A stretch of 64,000 bases of DNA. Origin: Sphingomonas turrisvirgatae (GTDB taxonomy: Bacteria > Pseudomonadota > Alphaproteobacteria > Sphingomonadales > Sphingomonadaceae). Shown here in pieces: positions 1-8,567 of the stretch (the first letter of the stretch is position 1; the number at the start of each line of letters is the position of its first letter). The notes under the pieces were generated by a model. It was not told the origin of the DNA, made no database searches, and was given only the letters and a program-made list of their open reading frames with translations. The position numbers and the translations under genes are program-made. The stretch is from contig NZ_MDDS01000024.1 in assembly GCF_001721295.1 (NCBI RefSeq), positions 62,001 through 126,000 of the forward strand. The letters are read 5' to 3'.

Positions 1-450
1 CTGACGGGCCGCAAGATCATCGTCGACACCTATGGCGGCGCCTCGCCGCACGGCGGCGGCGCGTTTTCGGGCAAGGATCCGACCAAGGTCGATCGCTCGG
101 CGGCCTACATCACCCGCTATCTTGCCAAGAACATCGTGGCGGCTGGCTTGGCGCAACGCTGCACGATCCAGCTTGCCTATGCGATCGGCGTGTCGAAGCC
201 GCTCTCGCTCTATGTCGACACGCACGGCACCGGCACGGTCGGCGACGACCAGATCGAGGCGGCGATCGGCAAGATCGAGAAGCTCGGCGGCCTGACTCCG
301 CGCGGCATCCGCACGCATCTCGGCCTCAACAAGCCGATCTACGCCAGGACTGCGGCCTATGGTCACTTCGGCCGCAAGGCGGAAGGCGACTTCTTCCCAT
401 GGGAACGCACCGATCTCGTCGAGGATCTGAAGGCTGCGCTGAACGCCTGA
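1..450 (+). CDS. metK: S-adenosylmethionine synthetase, C-terminal part (5' truncated)
   Basis: This is the 3' end of the enzyme that makes S-adenosylmethionine from methionine and ATP. The frame is open from base 1 and ends at the TGA at 448-450, giving 149 residues of the C-terminal domain. The family signature [16 protein letters not shown] is followed by [13 protein letters not shown], and the end has the usual aromatic-rich GHFGR...FPWE stretch. The N-terminal two thirds lie outside the window. A bulged hairpin follows 20 bases after the stop. Identification is secure from the conserved motifs; a SAM-dependent riboswitch, if any, would be upstream and cannot be seen. Confidence 0.96.
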   Translation: MTGRKIIVDTYGGASPHGGGAFSGKDPTKVDRSAAYITRYLAKNIVAAGLAQRCTIQLAYAIGVSKPLSLYVDTHGTGTVGDDQIEAAIGKIEKLGGLTPRGIRTHLGLNKPIYARTAAYGHFGRKAEGDFFPWERTDLVEDLKAALNA

Positions 451-468
451 TCGTCGGTCAGCCAATTC

Positions 469-502
469 AAACGGGCCGGGAAGCGATTCCCGCCCGTTTC
501 GC
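469..502 (+). terminator. Putative intrinsic terminator of metK
   Basis: An inverted repeat pairs 469-482 with 487-499 around a GCGA loop, with a single bulged C in the left arm, and ends in a short TTTC run. Its position just after the metK stop fits a terminator. The weak T-tract keeps confidence moderate. Confidence 0.55.
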
Positions 503-679
503 TTGGGCTTGCAATGTAGGATTTCGGCTGCTTGGCTGGCGCGGCTGCTTGACAATCAAGGCGTGTCGCCAGCCGTGCGACCTTTGCCACATTTGGCTCT
601 TGCCGGGGCCGAGATGGGCAACCTTTGCAACGTTCGGTGGCGTAGCGCCTCCTTAACGCGGCTCTGTTAGGGCACTCGC

Positions 680-1810
680 ATGAGCAACGCGAAAGTCCTG
701 GTGATCTTCGGCACGCGGCCCGAAGCGATCAAGCTGTTCCCCGTCGTCCGCGCCCTGGCGGACGTGCCCGGCCTCACCGTCCGCACCTGCGTCACCGCGC
801 AGCATCGCGGCCTGCTCGATCAAGTGCTCAGCATCGCCGGCCTCACGCCGGACATCGATCTTGACCTCATGGAACCGGGCCAGTCGCTTGACCGGCTCAC
901 CGCTCGACTGCTGACCGGTCTCGGCGAAGTGATGGACGCCGAGCGCCCCGATCGCGTGATCGTCCAGGGCGACACCGCGACCGCAATGGTCGGCGCACTC
1001 GCAGCCTATTACCGCAAGGTGCCCGTCAGCCATGTCGAAGCCGGCCTGCGCTCGGGCGACATCTGGCAACCTTGGCCCGAGGAAGTGAACCGCCGCATCG
1101 TTGCCCCGATCGCCGACCAGCATTTCGCGCCGACCCAGACCGCCGCCGACGCGCTGCTGCGCGAGAATATCGACCCCGGAACCGTCCACGTCACCGGCAA
1201 CACCGTGATCGACGCCTTGCTCGCCACGCGCGATCGGATCGCGGCCGAACCCGAACTCGCCGCCGCGCTCGACCCAATTGTCGGGCGCCTCTCCGGCAAG
1301 CGGCTGGTCCTCGTCACCACACACCGGCGCGAGAACTTCGGCGGCGGCATGGAGTCGATCGCCCGCGCCATCGCGCGCATTGCCGACCGCTCCGATACCG
1401 CCGTGCTCTTCCCGATGCACCCCAACCCGAACGTCGTGTCGGTGATGGAAGCGATCCTGGGCGAGCGTTCCAACGTCGCGCGCATCGACCCGCTCGACTA
1501 CCCCAACTTCATCCGCGCGCTCTCGCTGTGCGAGGTGGTGCTGAGCGATTCAGGCGGGGTGCAGGAGGAAGCGCCTGCGCTAGGCAAGCCGGTGCTGGTC
1601 ATGCGGGAGACGACCGAGCGGCCCGAAGGCGTCACCGCCGGCACCGCCAGGCTGGTCGGCACCGACACCGACCGCATCGTTTCCGAAATCTCAACCCTGT
1701 TGGACGACAAGAGCGCCTACCAAGCCATGGCGCGCGCCCACAATCCGTTCGGCGACGGCCATGCCTCGGCACGGATTGCAAAGGTCGTTGCGCATGGATT
1801 CGGGCTCTGA
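680..1810 (+). CDS. wecB: UDP-N-acetylglucosamine 2-epimerase (non-hydrolysing)
   Basis: Converts UDP-GlcNAc to UDP-ManNAc in the cytoplasm, feeding surface polysaccharide synthesis. The 376-residue length matches the family. Visible signatures in order are GTRPEAIK near the N-terminus, HVEAGLRSG, a PEEVNRR segment, THRRENFG, HPNPNV and the nucleotide-binding SDSGGVQEEAPALGKPVLVMR block. It overlaps the downstream dehydrogenase by 17 bases, so the two are almost certainly co-transcribed and act in sequence to make UDP-ManNAcA. No glycosyltransferase or polymerase genes accompany them here. Confidence 0.95.
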   Translation: MSNAKVLVIFGTRPEAIKLFPVVRALADVPGLTVRTCVTAQHRGLLDQVLSIAGLTPDIDLDLMEPGQSLDRLTARLLTGLGEVMDAERPDRVIVQGDTATAMVGALAAYYRKVPVSHVEAGLRSGDIWQPWPEEVNRRIVAPIADQHFAPTQTAADALLRENIDPGTVHVTGNTVIDALLATRDRIAAEPELAAALDPIVGRLSGKRLVLVTTHRRENFGGGMESIARAIARIADRSDTAVLFPMHPNPNVVSVMEAILGERSNVARIDPLDYPNFIRALSLCEVVLSDSGGVQEEAPALGKPVLVMRETTERPEGVTAGTARLVGTDTDRIVSEISTLLDDKSAYQAMARAHNPFGDGHASARIAKVVAHGFGL

Positions 1811-3113
1811 ACTCAAGGTTGCCGTACTCGGTCTCGGCTATATCGGTCTGCCCACCGCGGCGGTGATCGCACGCACCGGCGCGATGGTGCTGGGCATCGA
1901 CGTTCATCAGAGCGTGGTCGATACGATCAATGCCGGCCGGGTGCATATTGAGGAGGTCGATCTCGACGGCCTCGTCTCCGGCGTCATCGCGCGCGGCACG
2001 CTTCGCGCCTCGACCCAGATCGAGGCGAGCGACGTCTTCCTCATCGCCGTGCCCACGCCATTCGGAAAGGATCACTCGCCTAATATCGGCTATGTGCTGC
2101 AGGCCGCGACCAGCGTCGCCACAGTGCTGAAGGGGGGCGACACCGTCATCCTCGAATCGACATCGCCGGTGGGAACGACGGACAAGGTCGCCGAGCTGCT
2201 CGCCCAACTTCGCCCCGACCTCAAGGTCCCTGGACATTGCATCGGCACCGCCGATGTTGCGATCGCCTATTGCCCCGAGCGTGTGCTGCCCGGCCGCATC
2301 CTGATCGAACTGATCGAGAACGACCGCGTCGTCGGCGGCGTGACCCCCCGCTGTGCGCGCAAGGCGCTGCAATTTTACCGCCGCTTCGTTCGGGGTACCT
2401 GCGTGACCACCAGCGCGCGGGCGGCCGAAATGACCAAGCTTACGGAAAACGCTTTCCGCGACGTCAACATCGCTTTCGCCAACGAGCTTTCGATCGTCGC
2501 CGACGGCATGGGCATCGACGTGTGGGAAGTCATCCGCCTCGCCAACCGCCATCCGCGCGTCAACATCCTCTCCCCCGGCCCCGGCGTCGGCGGCCATTGC
2601 ATCGCGGTCGACCCGTGGTTCCTGGTTGCCGCCGACCGCGAGAACACGCCGCTGATCCGTACCGCACGTGAAGTGAACGACGGCAAGGTCAGCTACACTG
2701 TCCGCCGGGCCGAAGCGTTGATCGCGCAGTTGCCCAACGCCCCGGTCGCGTGCCTCGGCCTAGCATTCAAGGCGAACATCGATGACTTCCGCGAAAGTCC
2801 CGCGCTGCATGTCGCCCAGCAACTAGCCACCCGCCACGGCTCACGCGTCAAGATCGTCGAACCCTACGCGACGACCCTGCCGCCAGAACTCGGAACCACC
2901 GGCGCGCAACTTACCGACATCGATACTGCCTTGGAAACCTGCCCCGTCATGATCGTCCTGGTCGATCATGACGTGTTTAAATCCGTCCCCCTCGTCGAGC
3001 GCGCCGACAAAATCGTATATGACGCGCGCGGCATCTGGCCCGACCAACCGGCACGCACGCTTGCGACATCATCACTCCGCTTGACCGGTTACGTGGGTCG
3101 CAGATCCGATTAG
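1794..3113 (+). CDS. wecC: UDP-N-acetyl-D-mannosamine dehydrogenase
   Basis: Oxidises UDP-ManNAc twice with NAD+ to UDP-ManNAcA, the partner step to the epimerase it overlaps. The 439-residue protein starts with a Rossmann motif GLGYIGLP (about residues 13-20), has YCPERVLPG in mid-protein, and carries the catalytic cysteine in GVGGHCIAVDPWF (C269), the family hallmark. An earlier in-frame ATG at 1761 would add 11 residues that fit no Rossmann start, so the ATG at 1794 is preferred. UDP-glucose or UDP-GlcNAc dehydrogenases are relatives, but the epimerase neighbour favours the ManNAc assignment. Confidence 0.9.
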   Translation: MDSGSELKVAVLGLGYIGLPTAAVIARTGAMVLGIDVHQSVVDTINAGRVHIEEVDLDGLVSGVIARGTLRASTQIEASDVFLIAVPTPFGKDHSPNIGYVLQAATSVATVLKGGDTVILESTSPVGTTDKVAELLAQLRPDLKVPGHCIGTADVAIAYCPERVLPGRILIELIENDRVVGGVTPRCARKALQFYRRFVRGTCVTTSARAAEMTKLTENAFRDVNIAFANELSIVADGMGIDVWEVIRLANRHPRVNILSPGPGVGGHCIAVDPWFLVAADRENTPLIRTAREVNDGKVSYTVRRAEALIAQLPNAPVACLGLAFKANIDDFRESPALHVAQQLATRHGSRVKIVEPYATTLPPELGTTGAQLTDIDTALETCPVMIVLVDHDVFKSVPLVERADKIVYDARGIWPDQPARTLATSSLRLTGYVGRRSD

Positions 3114-3296
3114 ATTGGAGCGCTTGGAGCATCACGCATACGAACACGGCACCGTGAGATCATGGGTGCTGACCTGACGTTACCAACGCTCTCCGATCGT
3201 TTGCAATGCAGGGACTCTGACCCCGATGGTGGGTAACTTGGCGCGGTCGTCGGATCGGCATAATTTCGCGAGCAGCTAACACTGCCGGGCAGCGCT

Positions 3297-4328
3297 TCAA
3301 AGTTCCCTCGCTAATAGCGCGCGCCAGTTGCTGGAAATATTGGCGCCCCGCTCTGCATAGAACGGGGGTGCCGTCGCCTTGCCGCCTGCCCGCCTGATCC
3401 GCGCCGCTTCCGCCGCCATCGCCGCCGCGCGATCCTTGGCCGGTGGATGCGAACGGCTGCGGATCAGGCCTCCCATGATTGTCGAGCCGGCCTCCTGCCA
3501 GAAGCGCGCCCCCAGTTCCGGTGGGTAGCCCGCACGCGCCAGCAGATGGACCGAGAGGATGTCCGCCTCTAACTCGGCGCGGCGGAACAGGCCGACGTTG
3601 CGACCGAAGCCTGACGCCAGGCCGAACTCCGCACCGGCGGCCGATAGCCGCTCTCGATGGCGCAGGATATTGTGGGCGAGTTCGTGGGCAACGGTCGCCG
3701 GCAGCAGATCGGGCGGTAGATCCTCGATATGCCTAGAGCTGATCTGGACGAGCTCGCCATCGGCCCGCGCCTCGAACCGGTCGGAGATCTTCACTTCATA
3801 GCGCGTGAAGCAGGCCGCGATCGGTTGGATCTCGATCGTCCGCTCGGTGCCATCGCGGCGGATCACCAGCTTGAGCGGCTGCTGCCAGGGCCGCTCAGCC
3901 AGGTCGAGGTGGAGTTTGGCGAGCATGGCTGTGCTGGCGCCGGGGGGAAACTCGACTGACGGCACGATCCCGGCGATCGACACAATGGTATCGTCCTGCT
4001 GCACGCCGGCGCGATGGGCCGGACTTCCAGGCACCACGCCTTCGACCCCGACTGTGCCCGCCATCTTGAAATAGTCCCGCACCGCCGGCCGACCAGCCGC
4101 GTCATATTGTCCCAGCGTGTGCAGCTGGAGCCCGGTGCCCGGCTCCAGTCGGTCGCACAGCGGCGCGGCGGCCACGCTCATGCGGTAACCGACGCCGGCA
4201 AGCTTCATATCCGCCTGCCGCAAGAGGTCGAGCGCCCGCCCATCCATTACCTGCGCTGCCACGGGCGCGATGCCCATCGACCACCAGCAAATCAGCGCGG
4301 CAAGGCATTGCAATCGCATCATCGGCAC
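3297..4328 (-). CDS. M48-family metallopeptidase with PDZ domain, secreted
   Basis: A 343-residue predicted periplasmic or membrane-anchored zinc protease. A signal-like hydrophobic stretch occupies residues 8-26. A PDZ-like segment spans roughly residues 85-165 (GVEGVVPGSPAHRAGV). The zinc site is HELAH at 215-219, with the downstream ExxxD ligand pattern at E252-D256 in AELEAD. This arrangement is seen in M48 proteins thought to work in envelope quality control, but the substrate is not known. The gene stands alone, divergent from the phosphatase at 4428. The 183 bases between it and wecC hold nothing I recognise. Confidence 0.85.
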   Translation of the reverse strand: MPMMRLQCLAALICWWSMGIAPVAAQVMDGRALDLLRQADMKLAGVGYRMSVAAAPLCDRLEPGTGLQLHTLGQYDAAGRPAVRDYFKMAGTVGVEGVVPGSPAHRAGVQQDDTIVSIAGIVPSVEFPPGASTAMLAKLHLDLAERPWQQPLKLVIRRDGTERTIEIQPIAACFTRYEVKISDRFEARADGELVQISSRHIEDLPPDLLPATVAHELAHNILRHRERLSAAGAEFGLASGFGRNVGLFRRAELEADILSVHLLARAGYPPELGARFWQEAGSTIMGGLIRSRSHPPAKDRAAAMAAEAARIRRAGGKATAPPFYAERGANISSNWRALLAREL

Positions 4329-4427
4329 TCATCTAGACCCGTCCCCGCCTTGAGCGACTAACCACGATGATGGTTGCCTCGCAAGCGGTGGACGCTGTAT
4401 CGGCGGGGCCAAGGACAATCCGACAGC

Positions 4428-5237
4428 ATGTTTAAACGTTTAGTATCAGCGCTTTCACGCTCACCGGTCCGCGAAGCCGCGCTACGCGGCGCCATTCCTG
4501 CTGGTCAGCGCATCTATGCGGTCGGCGACATACACGGCCGGCTCGACCTGCTCGATGACCTGCTCGATCAGATCCAGCGCGACGATGCCGAGCGTGGCGC
4601 CGCGCAGACTCAGCTCATCTTCCTCGGCGATCTGGTCGATCGCGGGCCGCAATCGGCACAGGTGGTCGATCGGCTCATGAAGCTTGCCGAGCGCAAGGAT
4701 CGAATCAGCTTCCTGCTGGGCAATCATGAGGAGGTGTTCCTCAAGGTGCTCGAGGGAGACGAGAAAGCGCTGCGCTTCTTTTTGCGGATCGGCGGGCGCG
4801 AGACGGTGTTGAGCTATGACATCTCTCAAGCCGAATATGACGCGTGCGACTATGCCGAGCTGCTCGCAATGATCCAGGCACGCGTACCGGCCAGCCACAC
4901 CAAGTTTCTGCACGGGTTCGAGGACCTGATTGTCCTGGGCGACTATGCGTTCGTGCACGCCGGCATTCAGCCCGACCTGCCGCTCGACGGGCAAAAGCCA
5001 GCCTCGCTGCGCTGGATCCGGGACGAGTTTCTCAACCATCAGGGCCCGTTCGAGAAGGTCATCGTTCATGGACATACGATCTTCCAGGAAGTCGCCCACG
5101 GTCCGGGCCGGATCGGGCTCGACACCGGGGCGTATGAAACCGGTCGGCTTACCGCCATGGGGTTTGAACGCGATGAGCGATGGATTCTGCAGACCGCCGG
5201 AACTTCCGGCGGCGCCGAGCGATTAGACGCCGCCTGA
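4428..5237 (+). CDS. PPP-family serine/threonine protein phosphatase (metallophosphoesterase)
   Basis: A 269-residue protein with the full PPP metal-binding set: GDIHG at 33-37, GDLVDRG at 67-73, GNHE at 98-101, and a later VHGHT. These residues bind two metal ions, so phosphoesterase activity is expected, with phosphoprotein or diadenosine-polyphosphate substrates possible. I chose the ATG at 4428, which has an AAGGAC ribosome-binding site 12 bases upstream, over an in-frame ATG at 4374 whose extra residues look non-native. It is monocistronic and divergent from the M48 protease. Confidence 0.88.
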   Translation: MFKRLVSALSRSPVREAALRGAIPAGQRIYAVGDIHGRLDLLDDLLDQIQRDDAERGAAQTQLIFLGDLVDRGPQSAQVVDRLMKLAERKDRISFLLGNHEEVFLKVLEGDEKALRFFLRIGGRETVLSYDISQAEYDACDYAELLAMIQARVPASHTKFLHGFEDLIVLGDYAFVHAGIQPDLPLDGQKPASLRWIRDEFLNHQGPFEKVIVHGHTIFQEVAHGPGRIGLDTGAYETGRLTAMGFERDERWILQTAGTSGGAERLDAA

Positions 5238-5418
5238 CTGGCACCTTTCGGGTGGCAGGTGGCAACGGTGTCGGGACGGCGCGCTAGTCGGGTGTGGCGG
5301 ACCGGCAACAGGCGGATGCAGTTCGAAAGGCAGGATTTGATTCGCCGTTGCAACGGATTGCCGATTGTGCAATTGAACCGCCTGATCGATCAGGTGACTG
5401 AAAAAAGGGAGTGAATTG

Positions 5419-5652
5419 ATGCGTTTGGCAAAGATTGCGACGGCAGTGGCAGCATGCTCGCTGGCAGTGTCCCCGGCTCTGGCCTCTTCGGCGTCGAAGC
5501 TCTCGCTTTCGAACGCCCCGCGTGCGGCAACCCAGGTGGGTGAGTCGAACGAGCAGGCTGGTGGCTTCATCATCCCGCTGCTCGCCGTTGCTGCGATTGC
5601 GCTGGGTATCGTGGTTGCCGTTGACGGCGACAACGAGGCCGACAGCAACTAA
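5419..5652 (+). CDS. Small exported protein of unknown function (77 aa)
   Basis: No family recognised. The 77 residues show a signal peptide (about 1-22, ending ALAS), a short polar linker, and a C-terminal hydrophobic segment (FIIPLLAVAAIALGIVVAV) followed by an acidic tail. This is the layout of a small membrane-tethered envelope protein. The start is supported by GGGAG at 5407-5411, seven bases before the ATG. A strong terminator follows immediately, so it forms its own transcription unit, which argues that it is a real gene. Confidence 0.72.
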   Translation: MRLAKIATAVAACSLAVSPALASSASKLSLSNAPRAATQVGESNEQAGGFIIPLLAVAAIALGIVVAVDGDNEADSN

Positions 5653-5675
5653 ATTTGCTGTAAGCTGAAGAGTTA

Positions 5676-5707
5676 GAGGCGGTGATCTTCGGATCGCCGC
5701 CTTTTTC
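5676..5707 (+). terminator. Intrinsic terminator with TTCG tetraloop
   Basis: A 10-bp stem, GGCGGTGATC at 5678-5687 with GATCGCCGCC at 5692-5701 (one G-T wobble), closes on a TTCG tetraloop and is followed by TTTTTC. It lies directly after the small exported protein gene and is the clearest terminator in the window. Confidence 0.92.
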
Positions 5708-5837
5708 TTTGCCTTCAGTTATTGATGCCCTGTGCCGGGCGGCAGGGTATGCCGCGGAGGCCGCCTGATAGGCAGCGCTCAGCAAGTCGCGCGGCGAGTT
5801 ACTTCCGACGACTTGCTTCAAGGGGCGACGGAAACGG

Positions 5838-5957
5838 CTAAGGCCGCAACCACCATCGAATGCCATAAGCGACCATGCCCAGCATCGCCACGCTCGCGCA
5901 CCAGATCGCGATCAGCCAGGCAAAGCGCTGCCACCAAGGCGTGGGCGGCTCGGCCAC
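5838..5957 (-). CDS. DUF2474 family small membrane protein, bd-oxidase-associated (39 aa)
   Basis: A very short gene beginning with GTG one base after the cydB stop and ending at the TAG at 5838-5840. The 39 residues read as a polar start with PPTPWWQR, one transmembrane helix (about 12-33) and a WWLRP end. This matches DUF2474 proteins, which sit behind cydAB/cioAB in many proteobacteria and are thought to be small accessory subunits like CydX. The start codon is inferred, since no ATG is in frame. Its position and length fit the family well. Confidence 0.78.
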   Translation of the reverse strand: MAEPPTPWWQRFAWLIAIWCASVAMLGMVAYGIRWWLRP

Positions 5958-5958
5958 C

Positions 5959-6966
5959 TCAATGATATCCTTCAGTTCCCACCTTGCCGCGGAAGACCCA
6001 ATAGGACCAGGCGGTATAGGCGAGGATCACCGGGATCAGGATGCCGGCGCCGATCAGCATGAAGCCCTGGCTTGCCGACGGGGCCGCAGCGTCGAGGATG
6101 GTGACGCTGGGCGGGATGACATAGGGCCAGATGCTGATGCCGAGCCCGATGAAACCCATCAGGAAAAGGCCCAGCGCCAGGAAGAACGGCCGCGCCTCGC
6201 GCCGCTTCTTGAGCGAACGATAAAAGGCGAAGGCAATGATCGCGGTGAGCAACGGCACTTGCGCGGTCAACAGCACCTGCGGATAATCCAGCCACCGCTC
6301 CCAATAGCCGTGTGACAGGAACGGCGTCGCAGCGCTGACAGCGGCAATGGCGGCAAGCGTGCCGAGGCCAAACCAGCCGGCCAGCCGATAGGCATGGTCC
6401 TGCCCCCGCCTGTCGGTTTTCCAGATCAGCCAGGTCGCGCCGAGCAGTGCATAGCCCGCAACGACACTGATCCCCGTCAGCAGCGTGAAGGGGGTGAGCC
6501 AGTCGAGCCAACCGCCAGCATAGGCGCGATCGGCGACCTTGATCCCCTGCAATAGCGCGCCCAGGATGATTCCCTGCGATAGCGCAGCCATGAACGAGCC
6601 GGCGGTGAAGGCGAAATCCCACCAGCGACGGTGGCCGGGATCGCGCCAGCGAAACTCGAATGCGACGCCGCGGAAGACCAGCGCCAGCAACATGGCGATG
6701 ATCGGCGGATAGAGCGCAGGCAGGACGATCGCATAGGCGAGCGGGAACGCCGCGAACAGGCCGCCGCCGCCTAGCACAAGCCAAGTCTCGTTCCCGTCCC
6801 ACACCGGCGCGATCGAGTTCATCGCCTTGTCGCGCTCCTCGCCGACCTCGAACGCCGGGAACAGGATGCCGATCCCCAGGTCGAACCCATCCATGACGAC
6901 ATAGGCAAAGACGGCAAACGCGATCAAAAACGCCCAGATCGTAGCGAGCGTCAGGTCCGGGGTCAT
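5959..6966 (-). CDS. cydB: Cytochrome bd-type ubiquinol oxidase subunit II
   Basis: The second membrane subunit of a bd-type quinol oxidase, which reduces oxygen to water without pumping protons. The 335 residues form about eight to nine transmembrane helices and begin with the family segments FDLGIGILFP and WDGNETWLVLGGGGLFAAFP. The start ATG overlaps the subunit I stop by four bases (ATGA), indicating coupled translation. Given the short-Q-loop type of subunit I, this is probably the CioB type. Confidence 0.93.
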   Translation of the reverse strand: MTPDLTLATIWAFLIAFAVFAYVVMDGFDLGIGILFPAFEVGEERDKAMNSIAPVWDGNETWLVLGGGGLFAAFPLAYAIVLPALYPPIIAMLLALVFRGVAFEFRWRDPGHRRWWDFAFTAGSFMAALSQGIILGALLQGIKVADRAYAGGWLDWLTPFTLLTGISVVAGYALLGATWLIWKTDRRGQDHAYRLAGWFGLGTLAAIAAVSAATPFLSHGYWERWLDYPQVLLTAQVPLLTAIIAFAFYRSLKKRREARPFFLALGLFLMGFIGLGISIWPYVIPPSVTILDAAAPSASQGFMLIGAGILIPVILAYTAWSYWVFRGKVGTEGYH

Positions 6967-8417
6967 CGGCGCAGCTCCGGATCGTCATTACGGTCGTCAT
7001 CCGGCACCTTGTCATCCTCCGGCCCCTTTTGCGCCGGACCAGGCGTGATGCCCGCGGTGCGGATCGGGGCTGCGTCGGTCATCTCCGGCTCGTGCGGCTG
7101 AGCACCCTTCTGCATGAGCTTGAGGATATACCAGGTGCCAAAGCCGAACACGGCAAAATAGACGATGACGAAGGCGGTCAAAGACGCGCCTACCGCCGGC
7201 GCGGCAAGCGGCGAGGCACTGTCGACGGTGCGCAGGAGGTTGTACACAGTGAACGGCTGACGACCGACCTCGGTCGTGACCCAGCCGGCGATCACCGCGA
7301 CGAATCCTGAAGGTCCCATCACGATCGCGGCACAGTGCAGCCAGCGCCAGTCGTAAAGCTTGCCACGCGCGCGAGCGAACAGGCTGAACAGGCCCAGGGC
7401 GAGCATCAGCATGCCGAGGCCGACCATGATGCGGAACGACCAGAAGACGATGCCCACCGGCGGCTCGTCGCGATCGGGGATGGTGTCGAGCCCGGCAAGC
7501 GGCGCGTTGAGGTCGTGCTTCAAGATCAGCGACGAAGCTTTCGGCACCTCGATGGCATAATCGACCCGCTTTTCCGCCGAGTTGGGGATGCCGAACAGGA
7601 TCAACGGCGCGCCGTTCGGGTGGCTGTCGAAATGCCCTTCCATCGCCATGACTTTTTGCGGCTGATGCTCGAGCGTGTTGAGTCCGTGGAGGTCGCCGAC
7701 GAAGATCTGGATCGGCGCAACGATCGCGGCCATCCACATCGCCATGCTGAACATCTTGCGCGCATGCGCGTCGGTTCGGTCCTTGAGCAGATGCCAGGCA
7801 CCGACCGCACCCACGACCAGCGAGGTGGTGAGATATGCCGCAATGACGGTGTGGACCAGCCGATAAGGGAAGCTGGGGTTGAAGACGATGTCGATCCATG
7901 GCGCGGCGGGCACGAACTGGCCGGCGGCGTTGAGCGCATAGCCGACCGGCGTCTGCATCCAGCTGTTGACGCTCAAGATCCAGAAGGCCGAGATGAAGGT
8001 GCCGATCGCCACCATGCAGGTCGCGGCGAAGTGCAGGCCCTTGCCCACCTTCTTCATCCCGAACAGCATGACGCCGAGGAAGCCGGCCTCAAGGAAGAAG
8101 GCGGTCAGCACTTCATAGGCCATCAGGGGGCCGAGGATCGGTCCGGTCTTGTCGGAGAAGACCGACCAGTTGGTGCCGAATTGATAGGACATGACGATGC
8201 CCGACACGACGCCCATCGCGAAGGCGACGGCGAAGATCTTCACCCAGTAGCGAAACAGGTCGAGATACAGCTCGCGGCCGGTCTTCAGCCACAGCCCCTC
8301 GAGCACCATCAGGTAGCTGGCCAGCCCGATCGAGAAGGCCGGGAAGATGAAATGGAAGCTGACCGTGAACGCGAACTGGATTCGCGCCAGGACAATGGGA
8401 TCGAACGCGTCGAACAC
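6963..8417 (-). CDS. cydA: Cytochrome bd-type ubiquinol oxidase subunit I (CioA-like)
   Basis: Haem-carrying catalytic subunit of the quinol oxidase (484 residues). The N-terminal RIQFAFTVSFHFIFPAFSIG contains the conserved haem-ligand histidine. WVTTEVGRQPFTVYNLLRT belongs to the quinol-site region. There is no long Q-loop insertion, and the GRQPF pattern is typical of the short-loop, cyanide-insensitive (Cio) branch. The start codon is GTG at 8415-8417 with GGAG upstream. A 12-bp palindrome lies about 60 bases upstream. The operon continues into cydB and the DUF2474 gene. Confidence 0.92.
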   Translation of the reverse strand: MFDAFDPIVLARIQFAFTVSFHFIFPAFSIGLASYLMVLEGLWLKTGRELYLDLFRYWVKIFAVAFAMGVVSGIVMSYQFGTNWSVFSDKTGPILGPLMAYEVLTAFFLEAGFLGVMLFGMKKVGKGLHFAATCMVAIGTFISAFWILSVNSWMQTPVGYALNAAGQFVPAAPWIDIVFNPSFPYRLVHTVIAAYLTTSLVVGAVGAWHLLKDRTDAHARKMFSMAMWMAAIVAPIQIFVGDLHGLNTLEHQPQKVMAMEGHFDSHPNGAPLILFGIPNSAEKRVDYAIEVPKASSLILKHDLNAPLAGLDTIPDRDEPPVGIVFWSFRIMVGLGMLMLALGLFSLFARARGKLYDWRWLHCAAIVMGPSGFVAVIAGWVTTEVGRQPFTVYNLLRTVDSASPLAAPAVGASLTAFVIVYFAVFGFGTWYILKLMQKGAQPHEPEMTDAAPIRTAGITPGPAQKGPEDDKVPDDDRNDDPELRR

Positions 8418-8479
8418 TTTTGGCTCCGTGGGGCGATGGCCCCTCGGACGTGCCTAGTGCGCTTTTTGCAATCGGCGGG

Positions 8480-8491
8480 CAAGTGCACTTG
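8480..8491. promoter_or_regulatory. 12-bp perfect palindrome upstream of cydA
   Basis: CAAGTGCACTTG is self-complementary and sits 63 bases upstream of the cydA GTG start, between cydA and the FKBP terminator. A regulator-binding role is plausible, but the motif matches no operator I know and it is not an FNR box. Confidence 0.3.
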
Positions 8492-8518
8492 GCGCAATCC
8501 GGCTTGCGGTCAGTTCCC

Positions 8519-8555
8519 GGAAAGCTGGCCGGCGGCTATCACCGCCGTGGCCAGC
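8519..8555 (-). terminator. Intrinsic terminator of the FKBP gene
   Basis: Read on the minus strand, GCTGGCC-AC-GGCGG pairs with CCGCC-GGCCAGC around a six-base loop (two-base bulge), then TTTCC. It begins 13 bases after the FKBP stop and separates that gene from cydA. Confidence 0.65.
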
Positions 8556-8567
8556 ACCTTACGCAGA

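Noticed and set aside
549..577. TTGACA as a possible -35 element for wecB
   Set aside because: No acceptable -10 sequence occurs 16-18 bases downstream, so a promoter call is not supported.
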